Source: Paramacrobiotus metropolitanus | Lineage: Eukaryota > Tardigrada > Eutardigrada > Parachela > Macrobiotidae | Assembly (NCBI RefSeq): GCF_019649055.1 | Contig: NW_026570372.1 | Location: 1-64,000 of the forward strand | Direction of reading: 5' to 3' | DNA length: 64,000 nucleotides | Shown here: positions 38,193 through 51,400 of the stretch, one piece after another | Layout: every line of letters begins with the position of its first letter | Numbering within the stretch: the first letter of the stretch is position 1 | Position numbers and translations under genes: made by a program | Notes under the pieces: generated by a model | The model's input: only the letters and a program-made list of their open reading frames with translations | Database searches by the model: none | Told to the model about the DNA's origin: nothing

Positions 38193-41100
38193 ATGGCTGA
38201 TGTGAAAGTGTGTTTGATTGTGATCGATGGTTGGGGTCTGTCAGACGAACAGAATGGTAAAACAACTCCTCCATGATATTGCTCTGTTTGCAAAATAACA
38301 GGAGTGTGTGTGGAGTCAAGCCGTGTTGTGCTGCAGGCAACGCCATCGCCCACGCGCAGACGCCCGTGATGACGGCGCTGTCGCAGGATAAGGAGCGCTT
38401 TCTCACTCTGGACGCATCGGGTCTGGCGGTGGGTCTTCCCAAAGGACTCATGGGCAACAGTGAAGTGGGCCATCTCAATATTGGCGCTGGCCGGCCCGTC
38501 TTCCAGGTAAAGTTGACTTTGCATCGGAAAGTTTCCAATTCAACAATAATTCTTTTATTGTATCCAAATGGCTGTGATTGGTTTACCTATCATGTTGCAT
38601 TATTTTTACCATGCTTTATTTGCATGCTGCATGCAGCATGATGATAAAAACATTTTAAAAATAAAGTGCTTCTACTTAAAAAACTGTAGCCTTTAATATT
38701 TTTTATTTAGTTAATCTTTTACAAATGAATTGTGAATGTCTTAATTTCTGTGTATGATTAAACTTTTATTAAATTGCGCACGATTTTTTAGATAACTGTA
38801 ATTAATATTGCAGCGAGTGATATTTCGAGTTACGCCCAAAGTCTCGATTACTGATTATAGTTGCTGCTGTCATTTTTAGGATATTGTCCGCATCAATTTG
38901 GACATGGAGAATAAAAAGTTGGGTGCTAATCCGAGATTCTTGGAAGCATGTGAGAATGCCAAGAAGAACGGTGGACGCTTGCATCTTCTTGGCCTGGTAA
39001 GTGTTTTCTGTTTGCTTACACATTGCTACTAGTTTCTGTGCCATGTTTTATGGTAATAGTTTGGTATTTCTAATTTCTTTATCGCAGTTTTCTTTGTGAA
39101 ACTGAAAAGTAACATTCTTGACCGCCTTACCCGATTCTATCAGGAATTCAATTTGAAGTTAATGATGTTTCACTAACACCATAAAATCGTAGTAGAGTGG
39201 CTTGATAGTATTCTTGAATGCGGGCTTATCAGCCGTAACAGTTCTTGATATTCCATTGGTAGTTTTGCATTACTTTTCTTTTTTCGTAATCAGATTTTTG
39301 GGAGGATCCCTGATTTAAAAAAAAAATTATGTGGTGTACCGTGTACTACCTTTTTTAGAACATTTCCTCGTTTCCATGATGGATGTTTTTAAGTAATCGT
39401 CGGACTTTGTAGGTGAGCGACGGAGGCGTACATTCGCACATCGACCACTTATGCGCTCTCTTGGAAGGTGCCAAAGCAGCGCATGTACCCAAAACGTTTG
39501 TGCATTTCTTCGGCGATGGCCGAGATACCAGCCCTACAAGCGCAGGTAAAGCTGCAATTTTTTTGGACGCTGTATTACTCTCTTCCCTGGATCTGGGGAT
39601 TGTTGGCACATATATGTAATATTTTTGTCGTCGAGCGACGATTATGCCACGTCGGGACGCTAATATTTTTTAACACTGTTAAATACTTCCGCTGATCCAC
39701 AACTGTAAGACGCTCCGAACTTCTTTTTCTCGGGACTTCTTTTCGTAAAACATATCATGCTTTGTCGCTGAATAATCGATTGATTTTTTGACTTTCTTTT
39801 CGAAACGCGTCGTTATAATTGCAGCGGGTTATTTGGATCGTCTCCTGCAACACATGGCCGCCATTCAGTATGGTGAATTAGCCGACATCACCGGACGTTA
39901 TTACGCCATGGATCGGGACAAGCGCTGGGAACGGATAAAAGTGGCTTATGATGGATTAGTGGCCGGCGCGGGAGAGACGGTGGAAAATGCCCAGGAAGCC
40001 AGAAATGTGGGTGATTGTTCGTAGAATGTCTGCAGACTTTGCACAACTGAGACTTTTTCATAATACCTTTAACCCATTTGTCTCTCTTACTGCAGTTAAT
40101 AGATAAACGCTATAACCTACCGGAAAATCAAGGCCGGGAAACCGATGAGTTCCTGAAACCGATTATTGTTAAAGGGCTGGGGCGAATTCAAGGTATTATT
40201 ACGCTGATACTATGCTGATATTATGCTGATACTGGCCGCTTTTCACAGCAGCGTTCTTGAAAAATTTCTCGAGTGGTATATATTACCATTTTTCTTACTT
40301 TGTCGTCGCATTTCGTAGACAATGACACCCTCGTATTTTTCAATTTTCGTTCGGATCGTATGCGCGAAATTGTTGAGACATTCGGCGTGAAAAGGAATTT
40401 TGAAACCGACAATTTTCCGAAAAATCTGGTTAGCATCCACAGCTTCTCAAGATTGTGCAGTGATTCCATATTTTATAATACGATGATAAAAATTTAATTA
40501 ATAACCGTCTCATTGTTGCAGTATGTAGCTTGTATGACGCAATATAATCAAGCCTGGACGTTTCCGTTGCTTTATCCACCCGCCAATACGGAAAACACCC
40601 TGTCAGAATGGATATCTCATAAGAAATTCGCCCAGTTCCATTGTGCTGGTTAGTGAATTTTGGCAGTCTTGAAATAGTAACCTGAGATCAGATAATTGGG
40701 ATTTTTCGCCTACCAAGCCAGTTTTCGTTAATTTGCCAAATTATGGCGTCGTAACATAAAAAATAGTTAATTTAAGAGCAGTAGGTTTTTGGTTTGAAAA
40801 GTAAAACGGAAAAAAGACTAGCGTAAATATGGGCTAACGTTGCATGATTCCTTTTCACAGAAACGGAGAAGTACGCTCATGTAACATTTTTCTTCAATGG
40901 TGGAAAAGAGACGCAGGTGGAAGGGGAAGAACGCTGTATGGTGCCGTCACCCAAAGTGCCCACCTATGATCACCAACCGGAAATGAGCAGTGCTGGCGTT
41001 GCTGATAAGGTAAGTGGGCGTCTGATAGTATAATCTTATAGTGTAATCTTTTGGACTTCCTTTGAAGCTCGCTGTTAATCCTCTTTCACACTGGCGAAGT

Positions 41101-42327
41101 GTTTGACATTGCGTTATTTATTCAATGATGGGTATATGAATGTTGCGGGTGTGATATGTTTCATTCAAATTCATTGACATACGAAAATGCTTAAGAACAG
41201 CGACACAGTCCATATGTGGGATGTTATCGTAGTGCAATGACTCAATGAGTGAGTGATGGTTGATGGTTAGTAATTTTGTGTTCTTCGTGAAATTATTAGA
41301 TGCAACCTACGGTATCGGTTTGTATAGTAGAGCAGTAGTCATTTTCACGATCGTTATGTTTTCGTTCGTTTTTTCATTAGTATTCGTTGCAGATGATAGA
41401 AGCTATTGGTTCTGGGAAATACAAATTCGTCATGTGTAATTTCGCCCCGCCGGACATGGTGGGCCATACCGGCGTCTACGAAGCGGCCGTCAAGGCGGTC
41501 ACTGCTACTGGTACGATCTGCCATTCTTCAGTTCTGCTGGTAGCTTGCCAAACCTCGCAGTCATAACGATCCTTCGTTTTTCTTATCTGGAAGCGGCGTT
41601 GTGTTAAAGCATACGGCGTAATGTTTATTGTGGTTTTTGCATCAGACCGCGGTGACGCTGTCATTTTGTAGATATTGCGATTGGGCGCATCTCGGAAGCG
41701 TGCAAACAACATAACTACGTTCTGCTAATTACGGCTGACCATGGTAATGCCGAGCAGATGCTCGCCCCGGACGGCCAACCTCATACTGCCCACACCACTA
41801 ACCGAGGTCAGTTGGGTGATACAGTTAATTTTAATGATAATTTGTTGAATGGAGAAAAATTACTTGATGCGTCAATTAATTGTAACAACGGACTGCTGAC
41901 GCATTATTTTTTGGCAAACCAAACTTTCCCGGAGCGATGCAGCTATAACATTTATTTTGTTTATGGTTAATCATTGGGCGACGCCTTTTATCGTTTTGTT
42001 TGTTATAGTTTGACCCATTTTTCAGTGATGTTGGTATGCTATGAAAGATAATTTTGAAATGGGACTATCGTCCGACAAAGGGAATAAAAATTATTTTATT
42101 ATTAATTTATTGCACGTGATACAACTTTGTGCAATCTGTATTTCATGAGACCCACTGCTTATGGTGAATTCGTTTTAGTGCCGTTCATAATGGCGTTTAC
42201 GTCGCGGAAATTCCTGCAGCCGTCTCACAATGCTGCATTAGCGGATGTTGCTCCCACCGTACTGGACTTGATGGATCTTGGTAAACCGAACGAGATGGAC
42301 GGTCAGAGTCTTCTGGCGCCGGCATAG
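38193..42327 (+). CDS. ipgm: 2,3-bisphosphoglycerate-independent phosphoglycerate mutase, 12 exons
   Basis: Exons 38193-38256, 38337-38506, 38880-38996, 39413-39545, 39825-40006, 40096-40192, 40319-40428, 40522-40648, 40861-41009, 41393-41510, 41672-41806 and 42179-42327 join in phase to 516 residues, the usual full length. The enzyme interconverts 3- and 2-phosphoglycerate in glycolysis and gluconeogenesis in the cytosol, with two divalent metals (typically Mn). Metal and catalytic landmarks of the alkaline-phosphatase fold are all present: VIDGWG (Asp12), [10 protein letters not shown] (phosphorylated Ser63), [42 protein letters not shown] and HTTN. It is unrelated in fold to the cofactor-dependent enzyme of vertebrates and insects. 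The ATG is the first in the exon and gives the conserved N-terminus. The stop is TAG. Confidence 0.97.
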
Positions 42328-43542
42328 TCGAGCAAGCTGGAGCGTTTTGTCGTACTATACACTCTTGTGTCTGTAGTCTCTCTGCCCTGTGACAAATCAA
42401 AGTGTCTATGAAAACTTCATTAGTTTAAATGACGATAATAATTTACCGGTTGTTGTTTTGTTACCGTTGTGTCTGTTGATTGTACAAGTGTGCGAAATTT
42501 GTGATACAAAAGAATGGCCAGCCGTTACGCAAATACAGGCATATAGGCAATTCGAGTAACTGCAAATTTAGTCTTTTCCTGAGTAGGCGACCTTTCAGAT
42601 GTATGCTAGTAAACTTGTTTGTTGCAGACTTTGTTTCGTGAGCACTAATACTATGTAACTCTTAATGTTTTTTTTGCAGTTCACGAGTTTGTCCGTTTTC
42701 TGTTCGCACAGCACAGTAAATACTATTAAGAACTGAGTAATCGCAGCTAGCATGAGTATGGCAATTCAAATTTGCGGAAATGGATGGACGCAGTTTACAT
42801 TAGAATGAGCTCAAGTAGGAGCGGCTGTAGCGCGGCAACTGGCGTAAGAATTTTTTGAATTTTAAAAATTAAACCAACTTTCGCTGTTTAACTTTGATTA
42901 GGATTAACTCCTGAACGAAGTATTTCAGAGCAGTTTTCAGTGCAGGTAATTTTTGCATAACTGCTGTACACGTGAACAACGAATGTTGCGGAATAATGAA
43001 TACGGAGAGCTTAAACTGATACCGGTATCTGACATTGCAGTTGTTTGCTTGCTGTTGCGGTTTTGTATTGCAGCAACTTTGTAAAACCATTTCATACGGT
43101 TGGGAGCTCAAATTTTTTCAGGCAGGTACAATCACCACGAATCTAAATCAATCCGTTTTTGCCGCTTATGACCGCCTACAGGGGCTTGCGTGCTGCTGCA
43201 AGCGAGACAAAATGTCCGGTATTTGTGCAAGCTGCACATTAAAAATTACAGCAACAGGAGAAGACATTATGACACATCCGGCAGCTGGTTAGACAGTTTG
43301 ACAGTGTGTCCGCGAGGACTTTTCAAATTGGTGATGGGACCCGTTACTTATTTAAATATCGGCAAATTTTCGCAAACCAGACAAGCTTCTTGTTCAAGCA
43401 TGTTAATAGCGTCATCTGTCCATAATTACAAAAGCATAAGTATATAATTTCAAGTTTCACAAACGTCGATTGCACTCCAACCCACTGCGATTGTTGCGCG
43501 CCGTTTCTTTTCGCCAGTTGCACCGATTGTTTCGGTAGGATT
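42328..43542. other. Spacer between mutase and chemoreceptor-like genes
   Basis: No gene resolved. An open plus-strand stretch at 43035-43292, rich in Cys and preceded by an acceptor-like TTGCAG, has no recognisable domain and could be an untranslated or missed upstream exon of the next gene. Confidence 0.45.
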
Positions 43543-45338
43543 ATGGAAACCCCTGCAAAACAAAGACTGCTCAGGCTCTTACGCTTTCAATATCGAACAT
43601 GGCTTTGTATAATGCATATTTGTGGTTACTTCTGCTATCCGCTTTGCAAAGTGGGACCAAAATATCGAGTATGTCTAAACATCCTAATGGTCAGCTATAT
43701 ACTGTTGGAGTTCACGGTCTCTGTAAAAGACGCCCTTATCGATGTTCCTGTAAAAAGTGCTACACTAGCAGGAACACTGTTGATTGCCCCTGCGTATTCG
43801 TATTGTTTTGTGCGTTTCTCGTGTGCCATCCAGATGGTGGATGGACAAATGTCTACCGTCGCTAGTGCTGACAACAGTTGACCTTTTGGAGACTAGTTTA
43901 TCATCATTTCAAATTGTCACTTTACTGGTTTTTGGAGCGGCTTTATTTCTGGGTTATCTGTGTCAGTTCGGCTTACAATTGATAAACAGTGTTACAAATG
44001 AACAAAGATTAGCGATCAGCAATTCCGATTCGTATTCGGTTATGGCAATAATAGTTTTACGGTCCATTGCCAATGTGTCCCTCCCGATGTTGTGTGAGGC
44101 GGGTTTTATTTGCGTACAATGTTTCATAACTATTGTAGCCTTAATGCTGTCGATGGGCTTTGGTTACTTTTCGCGTGACCTTTTGCGCGGAAATGTCGCC
44201 AATCGAAAAGCTCTCTTACGGTGTCTGGATAACCACCGAAAGCTTAAAACGATATCTAGGATATTTTGTAAACATTTCTCTTTTACCAACTTGGTGAACT
44301 GCTTTAGCCTGGTGTTCTACATAACTCAAATGCTTCAAACTGTGATCGAAACCGCTGTTATAAACGATTATATTGGCGTAGTATTTTTAGCAACAACTTG
44401 TGTTGTTTCTGCTCTTTACATAATCTGCCTTGCGCGACTTACCGAGCAGGTACGTTTTCACTTACTGAGCAGTTTCTAAACGGAAATATGAAATAACAGA
44501 AATGAAACGGCTTGACAGGAAACAGCGTTCATATTGTCAATGAAGAGCGTCCTCAGTCGAAACCTGTTGCCGGATCCGTATCGAGCAATGGTGGCCAGAC
44601 ATTATAATTACTTCAAAAGCGTAAAACCTGGAATTTTAATGGGCGGTGTGGTAATAACCCGACAAACCTGTGTAACGGTAAGGCAGTACTTAGCGCACTA
44701 CTTACCCCCCCCTTCGGTCAACTCATTAATTTACCAAAAAGTCTACCAAAGTCAACTCATTAACTTACAAATCTTATTTCTGTCGAGATTTGAAATATGT
44801 TGTCAGTATTCGGTCAGCAAATGCGGTACCTGATATGTCACCGTCAGTCAAATAGCTGCAAATAGGCCAATGACAATGACCACTCGCACTTCGGGCAAGA
44901 ATAGCCTGAACGACAGTTTGTACATATATAAATTTCAGTCAAGATTGTACTCAAGGGGCTTTCTAGTATACGTACAGTACGAGTATACAGAAACCCTTGA
45001 ATACAGTTTTGTTTCAGTGCACCGCGCGACTGGTCGTTCACTGTCCGACCCATTCAGTGTCCGGTGTCTTCTTCATTCTCGCATTTGAGACATGCTTTAT
45101 TCTGAAAGCTTCCTCCTCACCATTGAATGAAATTTAACTACTAAAGATGACTTAGACAGATATACAGTACTTTGTCACTTTGTAGATTTCTTCCGCACTC
45201 TTCGGTTATGGCCTCATGTCGGCGCAGTTTAACGACAAACTTTATTTGTCAAGGTCCGCAATCGGCAGCATGTCCGTGAAATACATCGAGGAAATAATAA
45301 AGACATACTACTACCGGAACCACTCTTCAGTTGCTTAA
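43543..45338 (+). CDS. Gustatory-receptor-like seven-transmembrane protein
   Basis: Pieces: an open stretch from ATG 43543 to about 43840 and a second in another frame from about 43850 to 44449, then exons 44546-44677 and 45186-45338 (TAA stop). The last three are in phase. Multiple hydrophobic helices are evident (for example IVTLLVFGAALFLGYLCQFG and FITIVALMLSMGFGYF). The C-terminal exons give the short last helix and tail position (ISSALFGYGLMSAQFNDK) typical of the insect-type gustatory receptor superfamily. Those receptors are ligand-gated channels with an inverted topology. The first two pieces need a one-base change or an unusually short intron (about 40 bases, with candidate donors near 43795-43833 and acceptors near 43836 or 43876) to connect. 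Family assignment rests on layout and is moderate. Confidence 0.6.
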
Positions 45339-45710
45339 ATTAGAGTAACCTCGTTAAACGGTTTATTGCCGCGGAAACGGTTTTCCGTCTTGTTATCAGT
45401 TTGCGCCACTGATGTGGTAAGCATGCAATAAAACTAGTTCCTGTTTTGAGTTTTTCATGTAATATGCATGAAGCTGCCAGTTTGCCGAATACAATTTAGA
45501 TTCTATATTACAATATTTCAGCTACCGGAGTTGATCTTTAACGCCATTGGGATCTGCTGCTTCCAGATTTGTTATTGTTCAATAACGCGATCGTTAAATT
45601 AAAGCTCGGTTAATTATGTAGCATTCTTTCGATCGCAGCAGGACCTCCTTGAACGAAATCACATTTTTCATCAGTGCGTAATAACATACATAGCCTATGT
45701 TCGAAGAAGG
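45339..45710. other. Short tail-to-tail spacer
   Basis: Lies between the stops of the convergent chemoreceptor-like and GPCR genes. It should contain both 3' untranslated regions. No feature recognised. Confidence 0.6.
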
Positions 45711-46866
45711 TCAACCGCTATGAATTTTACGGTTGGTCAAGCCCAATACGCTTTTTATGGCACGCTGCATGCTAGGCAAATTAAAATGGTAAATCAACGG
45801 ATGAAATATGCAGTTAAGGTAACGCAGGGATAAAATTACGACATAAAGCCTTGCATCCCAGTAGTAATCCAGGGTTATGGCTAGAAAAAAGACGATTTCC
45901 GGAACGTATCCGATGAACATACAGACAACGATGCAGAGAAATAGTCTAAACCATCGTTTTTCATTCAGTCGTTCCGCATCTTTTGTAGAGTTTCCACTGT
46001 TTGCACGCGAAAGACAAACATGCTGAGGACTTGCCGGAAGGACCGCGACGGTTTTCATTTTGTGAGCTAACCCTAAAACCGACGTTTCGTAAGTCCTTTC
46101 AATAGACCTTCAAACGCATTTTCTAACAAATGTTTCTCGAAATAAAAGTGAAAGGTAAAGATCAGTCAGCTAAGCTCCAGTACTTTAACTGACCTTTCAG
46201 AGATTTATATCGCGATCGCCTGTAAAGCTTGATAAAGATAGCAACGTAACTGCAGAGCACAAATACGGGAGGCGCGTCAAATACAACAAATTCGATGATT
46301 AGAGAGTACGTGTACTGTCCACTGTAGCTGACAGTACACGGGAGTGAGTGAGTATTATGCCACACCGCGTCCATGACGATATGAGGAGCATCAAAGATCA
46401 TTAGATAAACCCACGATACCAAGCACAATTTCAACGACAAGGTGCAGGAGCGGTCATGCTTGTAACTGAACGGAAAAAACACGGACCAAAGACGATCTAC
46501 GCTGATCAGCATTATGCAGTGAGCTGTCCCTGCCGAAAGTACTTTGTCCAGGAAAAGATAATATGGACAGTATTCGGGACTGGATGCCGGTGACAGTGTA
46601 TACCAAATGAATCCGGTCATACTGAATACCGCCACACCGAGGTCACACAGTGATAAATTTAGGATGTAGTAGGAGAATGGATTGCGGATCGTTGAATCCT
46701 TAACGAAAGCCAGCACGATTAAAGAATTATATAAAAACGTAATAAGCGCTATTATGCTGACGGCTGTGGCCAAAATGTAAGCTTCCGTCGATAACGAGTA
46801 ATTCTCGGCCTGAGTAATGTTGAAAAAATCAGGGGTGTTGTTCTTGAACGTTGTATTGCTATCCAT
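45711..46866 (-). CDS. Rhodopsin-class (class A) G-protein-coupled receptor, orphan
   Basis: Exons 46194-46866 and 45711-46072 join in phase to 344 residues. The start is taken at 46866 (MDSNTTF); an in-frame ATG at 46947 would add 27 non-conserved residues. Four N-glycosylation sequons lie before the first helix. Landmarks: Asp75 in helix 2 (NLSLCDLGV), the disulfide pair Cys100 and Cys177, and a helix 3 end DRLWSVFFP where most receptors have DRY. Helix 6 is MFIGYVP without the usual CW, and helix 7 is HPLIYHF in place of NPxxY. The plan resembles biogenic-amine and muscarinic-type receptors, but the ligand-binding Asp of helix 3 is not evident, so the ligand is unknown. The donor of exon 1 overlaps a TGACCTTT octamer. 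Confidence 0.85.
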
Positions 46867-47027
46867 CACGCAAATTCTTATCCAATTTCCCAAATCAATA
46901 CGTGAACCAATTCTAGTACAAACTAGGAAATTACAAGTGGTAAACAAAATTTACAGCTAAGCTTTCACACAGTGCATACTTTGAACATTGTACAATATGC
47001 TCGTTCTCTGGAGTGAGAAGAGCATCG

Positions 47028-47035
47028 CTTTTATA
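47028..47035 (-). promoter_or_regulatory. TATA box of the GPCR gene
   Basis: Minus-strand GGTATAAAAGCG lies about 160 bases upstream of the start codon. A start site near 47000 would leave a short unspliced leader. Confidence 0.55.
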
Positions 47036-48452
47036 CCTGCTTCCTAATTGTTAATGGCGTGATTCATGCACAAGAACGGCTAATCACGACGCCTGTACTA
47101 ACTCGGGGAATCCATTACGCCATGTGCCACAACAATTTAAACCATCTGGTCAAAAGAATAATGAGCATAATTAATAAATCTAAGTGATTTGGAAACCGGA
47201 AACTTGCGGAAGCACGATTGGAGATGGATGTCTGTTGACCTCGCTAACAACTTCGCAGCGACGTTGTATAACGATTTCTTGGCTTTGCTTCTGCACATAG
47301 AGTACGATTTACCTACTCGTGCATTAGCGTCTGCATATTATCCTGAATCTCCACATCAGTTGGGAGATTAAAGTAAGCGTAGGTAATTTGTCATGTTCTG
47401 CCTGACCGGCGCAGTAGCAGTTTTATTATCCTAATGAATTTCTTATGGAAGTATTCGAGACATGCCGTACTTGGTTGTACTTCGAAGTATTGTTTTCCTA
47501 CTGACTAAAGAGTCAAAGGGACACAGCACCATACGAATATTTAAAGAAGCGCAATGTTTATACTCGTATGAACGCAATAGTAAGACGCAAAGAGGCAATC
47601 ACGCACAATTATACAGAGTAAATAAGGCACCATGATGGATAGATGCAGAAGAAAAAACGGTTGTAATCGTAACCTCCTCCGTCCAGTGCTCACAGTTACC
47701 GGTATCATCAGATGCGTTTTGACGCTGCCAAATTCGAACTGCTTTGTCAAAATGCGGTGTCTAGTGAACCGAGCTACCACTCTGTGAGTGCAAAGATTCG
47801 TTTTAGATGTGACCACCCACTACTGTCCACTGACGACTCCGTTGTGACTAGTGACGAGTTACCAGCACTTCTGCATAATGCCGTTAGGTACTGGGTGACC
47901 GAGCGGCAAACTATAGTTACAGAGTCTTTAGTGTAGTATGACCAAACTGCAATATTACTGAGCAAAATAGAGCAGGGCCTGCTAAGTTCTTAAGCGACCT
48001 ATCTAGCACCACTGTCCAGTCTTAGCGTCCTTTTGAAGTGATGTGATAACTCAAAGTGATTAGATGCAGTAAGAAAATTAACAAAAATTTCGTAAATTAG
48101 TAAGTTCGATCGAAACCAAAAATGAGCTTTTTATAAAGGTTATGGTCTGAATCTAAGTTAACAATCGTAAACCGGCCAAGGAGTTTAAGATACTACGCGT
48201 ATTAAGAGGCTGTATCAACACAATTTGCTGCTGGACGTAGTACTACTACTGTAGTACTATAACAGACAGCTGACCAAAAGTGTACTTAGTCAGGTACTCG
48301 TACATCAGCAGCAGTGTGTATGAGTTAACTTCTTTACACAAGCAAAATGATTGTCGGGGGAAACTGCAATGATTTCAAGTTTGAACTTTCAGTGTGGTTT
48401 ATTGAGATGACTGTAATAAGCTAATATCACATACAATACAATCGTGTAGTTT
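47036..48452. other. Intergenic, no gene recognised
   Basis: Only short frames without domains on both strands (for example 47189-47371 plus, 47541-47816 minus). Likely GPCR upstream DNA and the 3' flank of the esterase-like gene. Confidence 0.5.
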
Positions 48453-51400
48453 TCATTTTAATAGCTTTATGGCTAACAAAACACTAACCATATATTTGGT
48501 TAAACCAAGGATCGAAGTATTCAAAACTCTTATCAACGAACAGCTGTTAATTTTAACGCACGGCTCCGCATGCTGGGCTCTGCTGTCCCAGAACTGGAAA
48601 ACCTCCCGAGGTTTCCCGTCTGTGATACTGTTCCAGTGTCCAGTCTGATTCATTTGCAGGTACTCACCATTTACCTGATAAGACGAACCTTTCATTTGCC
48701 TGCAATGAGTTAATTTGATCAGTCCGTTTGATACGCGGTACTCACAACCAGCTGCTTACCCGTTGTGAACCACCTGCCGCAACATGTCACGCAAACCTTC
48801 AACGTATTCTGGAGAAAATTCCATAGCAGTGGAACTCCCAAAAATTGGGCTGGATAGCTGCATGACATTGGGAGAATATGATCCTGTTTTTTGGATTAAT
48901 CGTTAATCAGTGCTGTAGCAGTGCTTGGCATTTATTCATAGTGTTCTAATAAGTGTACAAATAGTGATATCCTTGTTTGGACACAATCATACTTTTAGCA
49001 CCCATGAAGCGAAATGCAAGCGGTTATACTGTTCTACACACCGAATCCATCCAGTTCATGATCATAGTCGATCCGAAATAGTTGAGCGTTTCTTGAATTG
49101 ATCCTCAATGCTTCCCTCACCGAAGGATAGGCATACCGCGAATCCGTAATTAGCTGCACCAATAGATTTCACGAAGTTGTGAATTACAGCAGATGACCTT
49201 TCTGATTATTGGCTATTAAATCAATGACTCTGTACCTGCAGTAACTTGCTAAGCGTATCATTGCGATCTTGAGGATTCCGAATGGTGTAGCGCTGCATAG
49301 GCCCTTGAGCAGCATCACTAGTGTACGTTGTACAGTTAGCTAAACCGCCTTTTGTCTCCACAGCAGACCACCGGGCAACGAGATCCCGCAGTCTCTCCAG
49401 TTTCAGGGGTGTTTTTTGATCAAATAATTCGGGTCGTGCATCTGTTGGCAGAAAGGCCTGCACACATACCTCTCAATAATAATCTTATGCAAAGGTTCGA
49501 GTACATTTCAGCAGTGATTCCACGTTTTTCCGGGAATAACCGGTGAGAATATAACCAGACGGTTGACCGCGAAGCGGAGCTGTGAACGGAGTGTCGATTA
49601 GGAAGCTCTTGTCGATTACAAGACCGTACGGTACTGTCTGGAAAACATCACAGTTACATCACGGTAGTTTACAATTCAGTGAAACCCTTATCATTCCGTT
49701 TTTATATATTATACGGGATTTTGAAGCTGACCGGTTGTTACCGAAATCCGCTACAGAAGGCATATAATCGATACAACACGTTATATACTATAAAAGGTCA
49801 CCCTTGAATTCTTCCTAACCATACCGGTTCGCTGACATTCCAGACGGCATATCTGATAATTTCCGAGAATTTTTTATAACGGAACATCTGGTAGGCCACA
49901 TAGGCAACTGAAGTCTGACTGTTCACGCTGTGGCCCGTTCGTCTGGCCAGCTCAAAAGTGTCATGTTCCGGGTCTGGTCGGTACAGAGAATCACTCAGCA
50001 CACTGCCCCCGAGCATAATCGCCGAGCGAAATAAAGCTGTTCACATAAAACTTGTTTGATGTTGCACATAATTTGAGGAGATTTAGAGGAAACCAGCCAT
50101 TCCGTGACCTGCCGACGGCGGTGACGGTCGTGAGGTCAACAGCAGTGTTGACAATAAAGCCGCTCCGGCGCCCTCTCCCATCACGGTCATGGCGCTTGCG
50201 TTACCACCAAAAAGATGAATTTGCGATGAAACCCATGTAATGGCTAACTTACAGTCTCCCAGCCCATAGTTCCCTTGTTGGTATTTGGGGGAAGTACGTA
50301 AGAAACCTATAACCGAACGACAGTTAATGGGAATAATGGCCTTCCGTACTTAACTGTCACACATACTCCCTTATGGAAAAGCGTTGTTTAATAAAAATGG
50401 GCATATGTTGTTGAATCTTGGGGATGGCACCAAGCCACCAACCGTTAAATACGGTGTATATTATTAATTTTATTATATGAATACTAACTAAGTAACAAGG
50501 GTCCTCGACACTTTGCCGTTGTACTCAATGTTCTCCCGTTCTACACATCCAATCTGCACGCTCTAAAGTTCTACAGAATCCTCTCAGTGTCGAGAGTAAT
50601 CCTGCATCTTCAAATTTCTGGAAAGCCCAATCCCTACAGTCCAGTGGTCACTCAAAAGCTTGTTACCATGGTGGCCATTATCTTAACATAGGCTGTTTGT
50701 AAATTCCCAGATTGTTACTATGTGTTATTATATCGAATTGTCATTGGAAATTAGCGAACTGCGAATTAGCAAAAATAACAGGTTTTGCTCACGCCTGTTT
50801 ATTTTGTTCGTGCCTCCTTATTGTAATAAACATCGTGCCATTATTTAATACATATACAGTTAACCTTTTAACATGCTCGAAATCCTAAGACAGTATTCAT
50901 CCGTGCTGGGCTTGTATATATATATTTATAATATTTATTTAAATATTATGCTTTTTACTTAATTTTTATTCTTACCAAAAGCGCCCACACGATAATTAAT
51001 GACTACTACAATGGCGTTGATGTCCGCGGCTAGAGATGACCCATTGTAGAGATCTTTTGTACCCACTATTCGCAAAACGTAACGTTGGTTAATAGTTTAA
51101 TTTTGTAGTGTCATTATGAATAGTAAATTCTGTCAGCATTTCAACGTAGTGAACCTTGTAGCTCTCCGCCATGAATATATATAAGTACGGGTAATGGTTG
51201 CCTAGAAGAAGAACCGGAAGTCGAATTCGCTGTAGTAACCGGTGGAACGTAAATGTCCAAGAACAGGCAATCTTCCGACATGATTTTTCCGCCCATTCCT
51301 TGCACAGGCAGTGTAGCATTTTGTGGACAAACCATACCCAGTTGCGGTCTGGTTGCGTTTTTCAAATAGGCGAAATCAGAATTTACGGTTGCATGCTGCA

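Noticed and set aside
50307-50400. Upstream extension of the esterase-like exon 4 (KAIIPINCRS)
   Set aside because: A better acceptor at 50306 and a separate exon at 50976-51065 supply the conserved VVVINYRVGAFG segment in phase.
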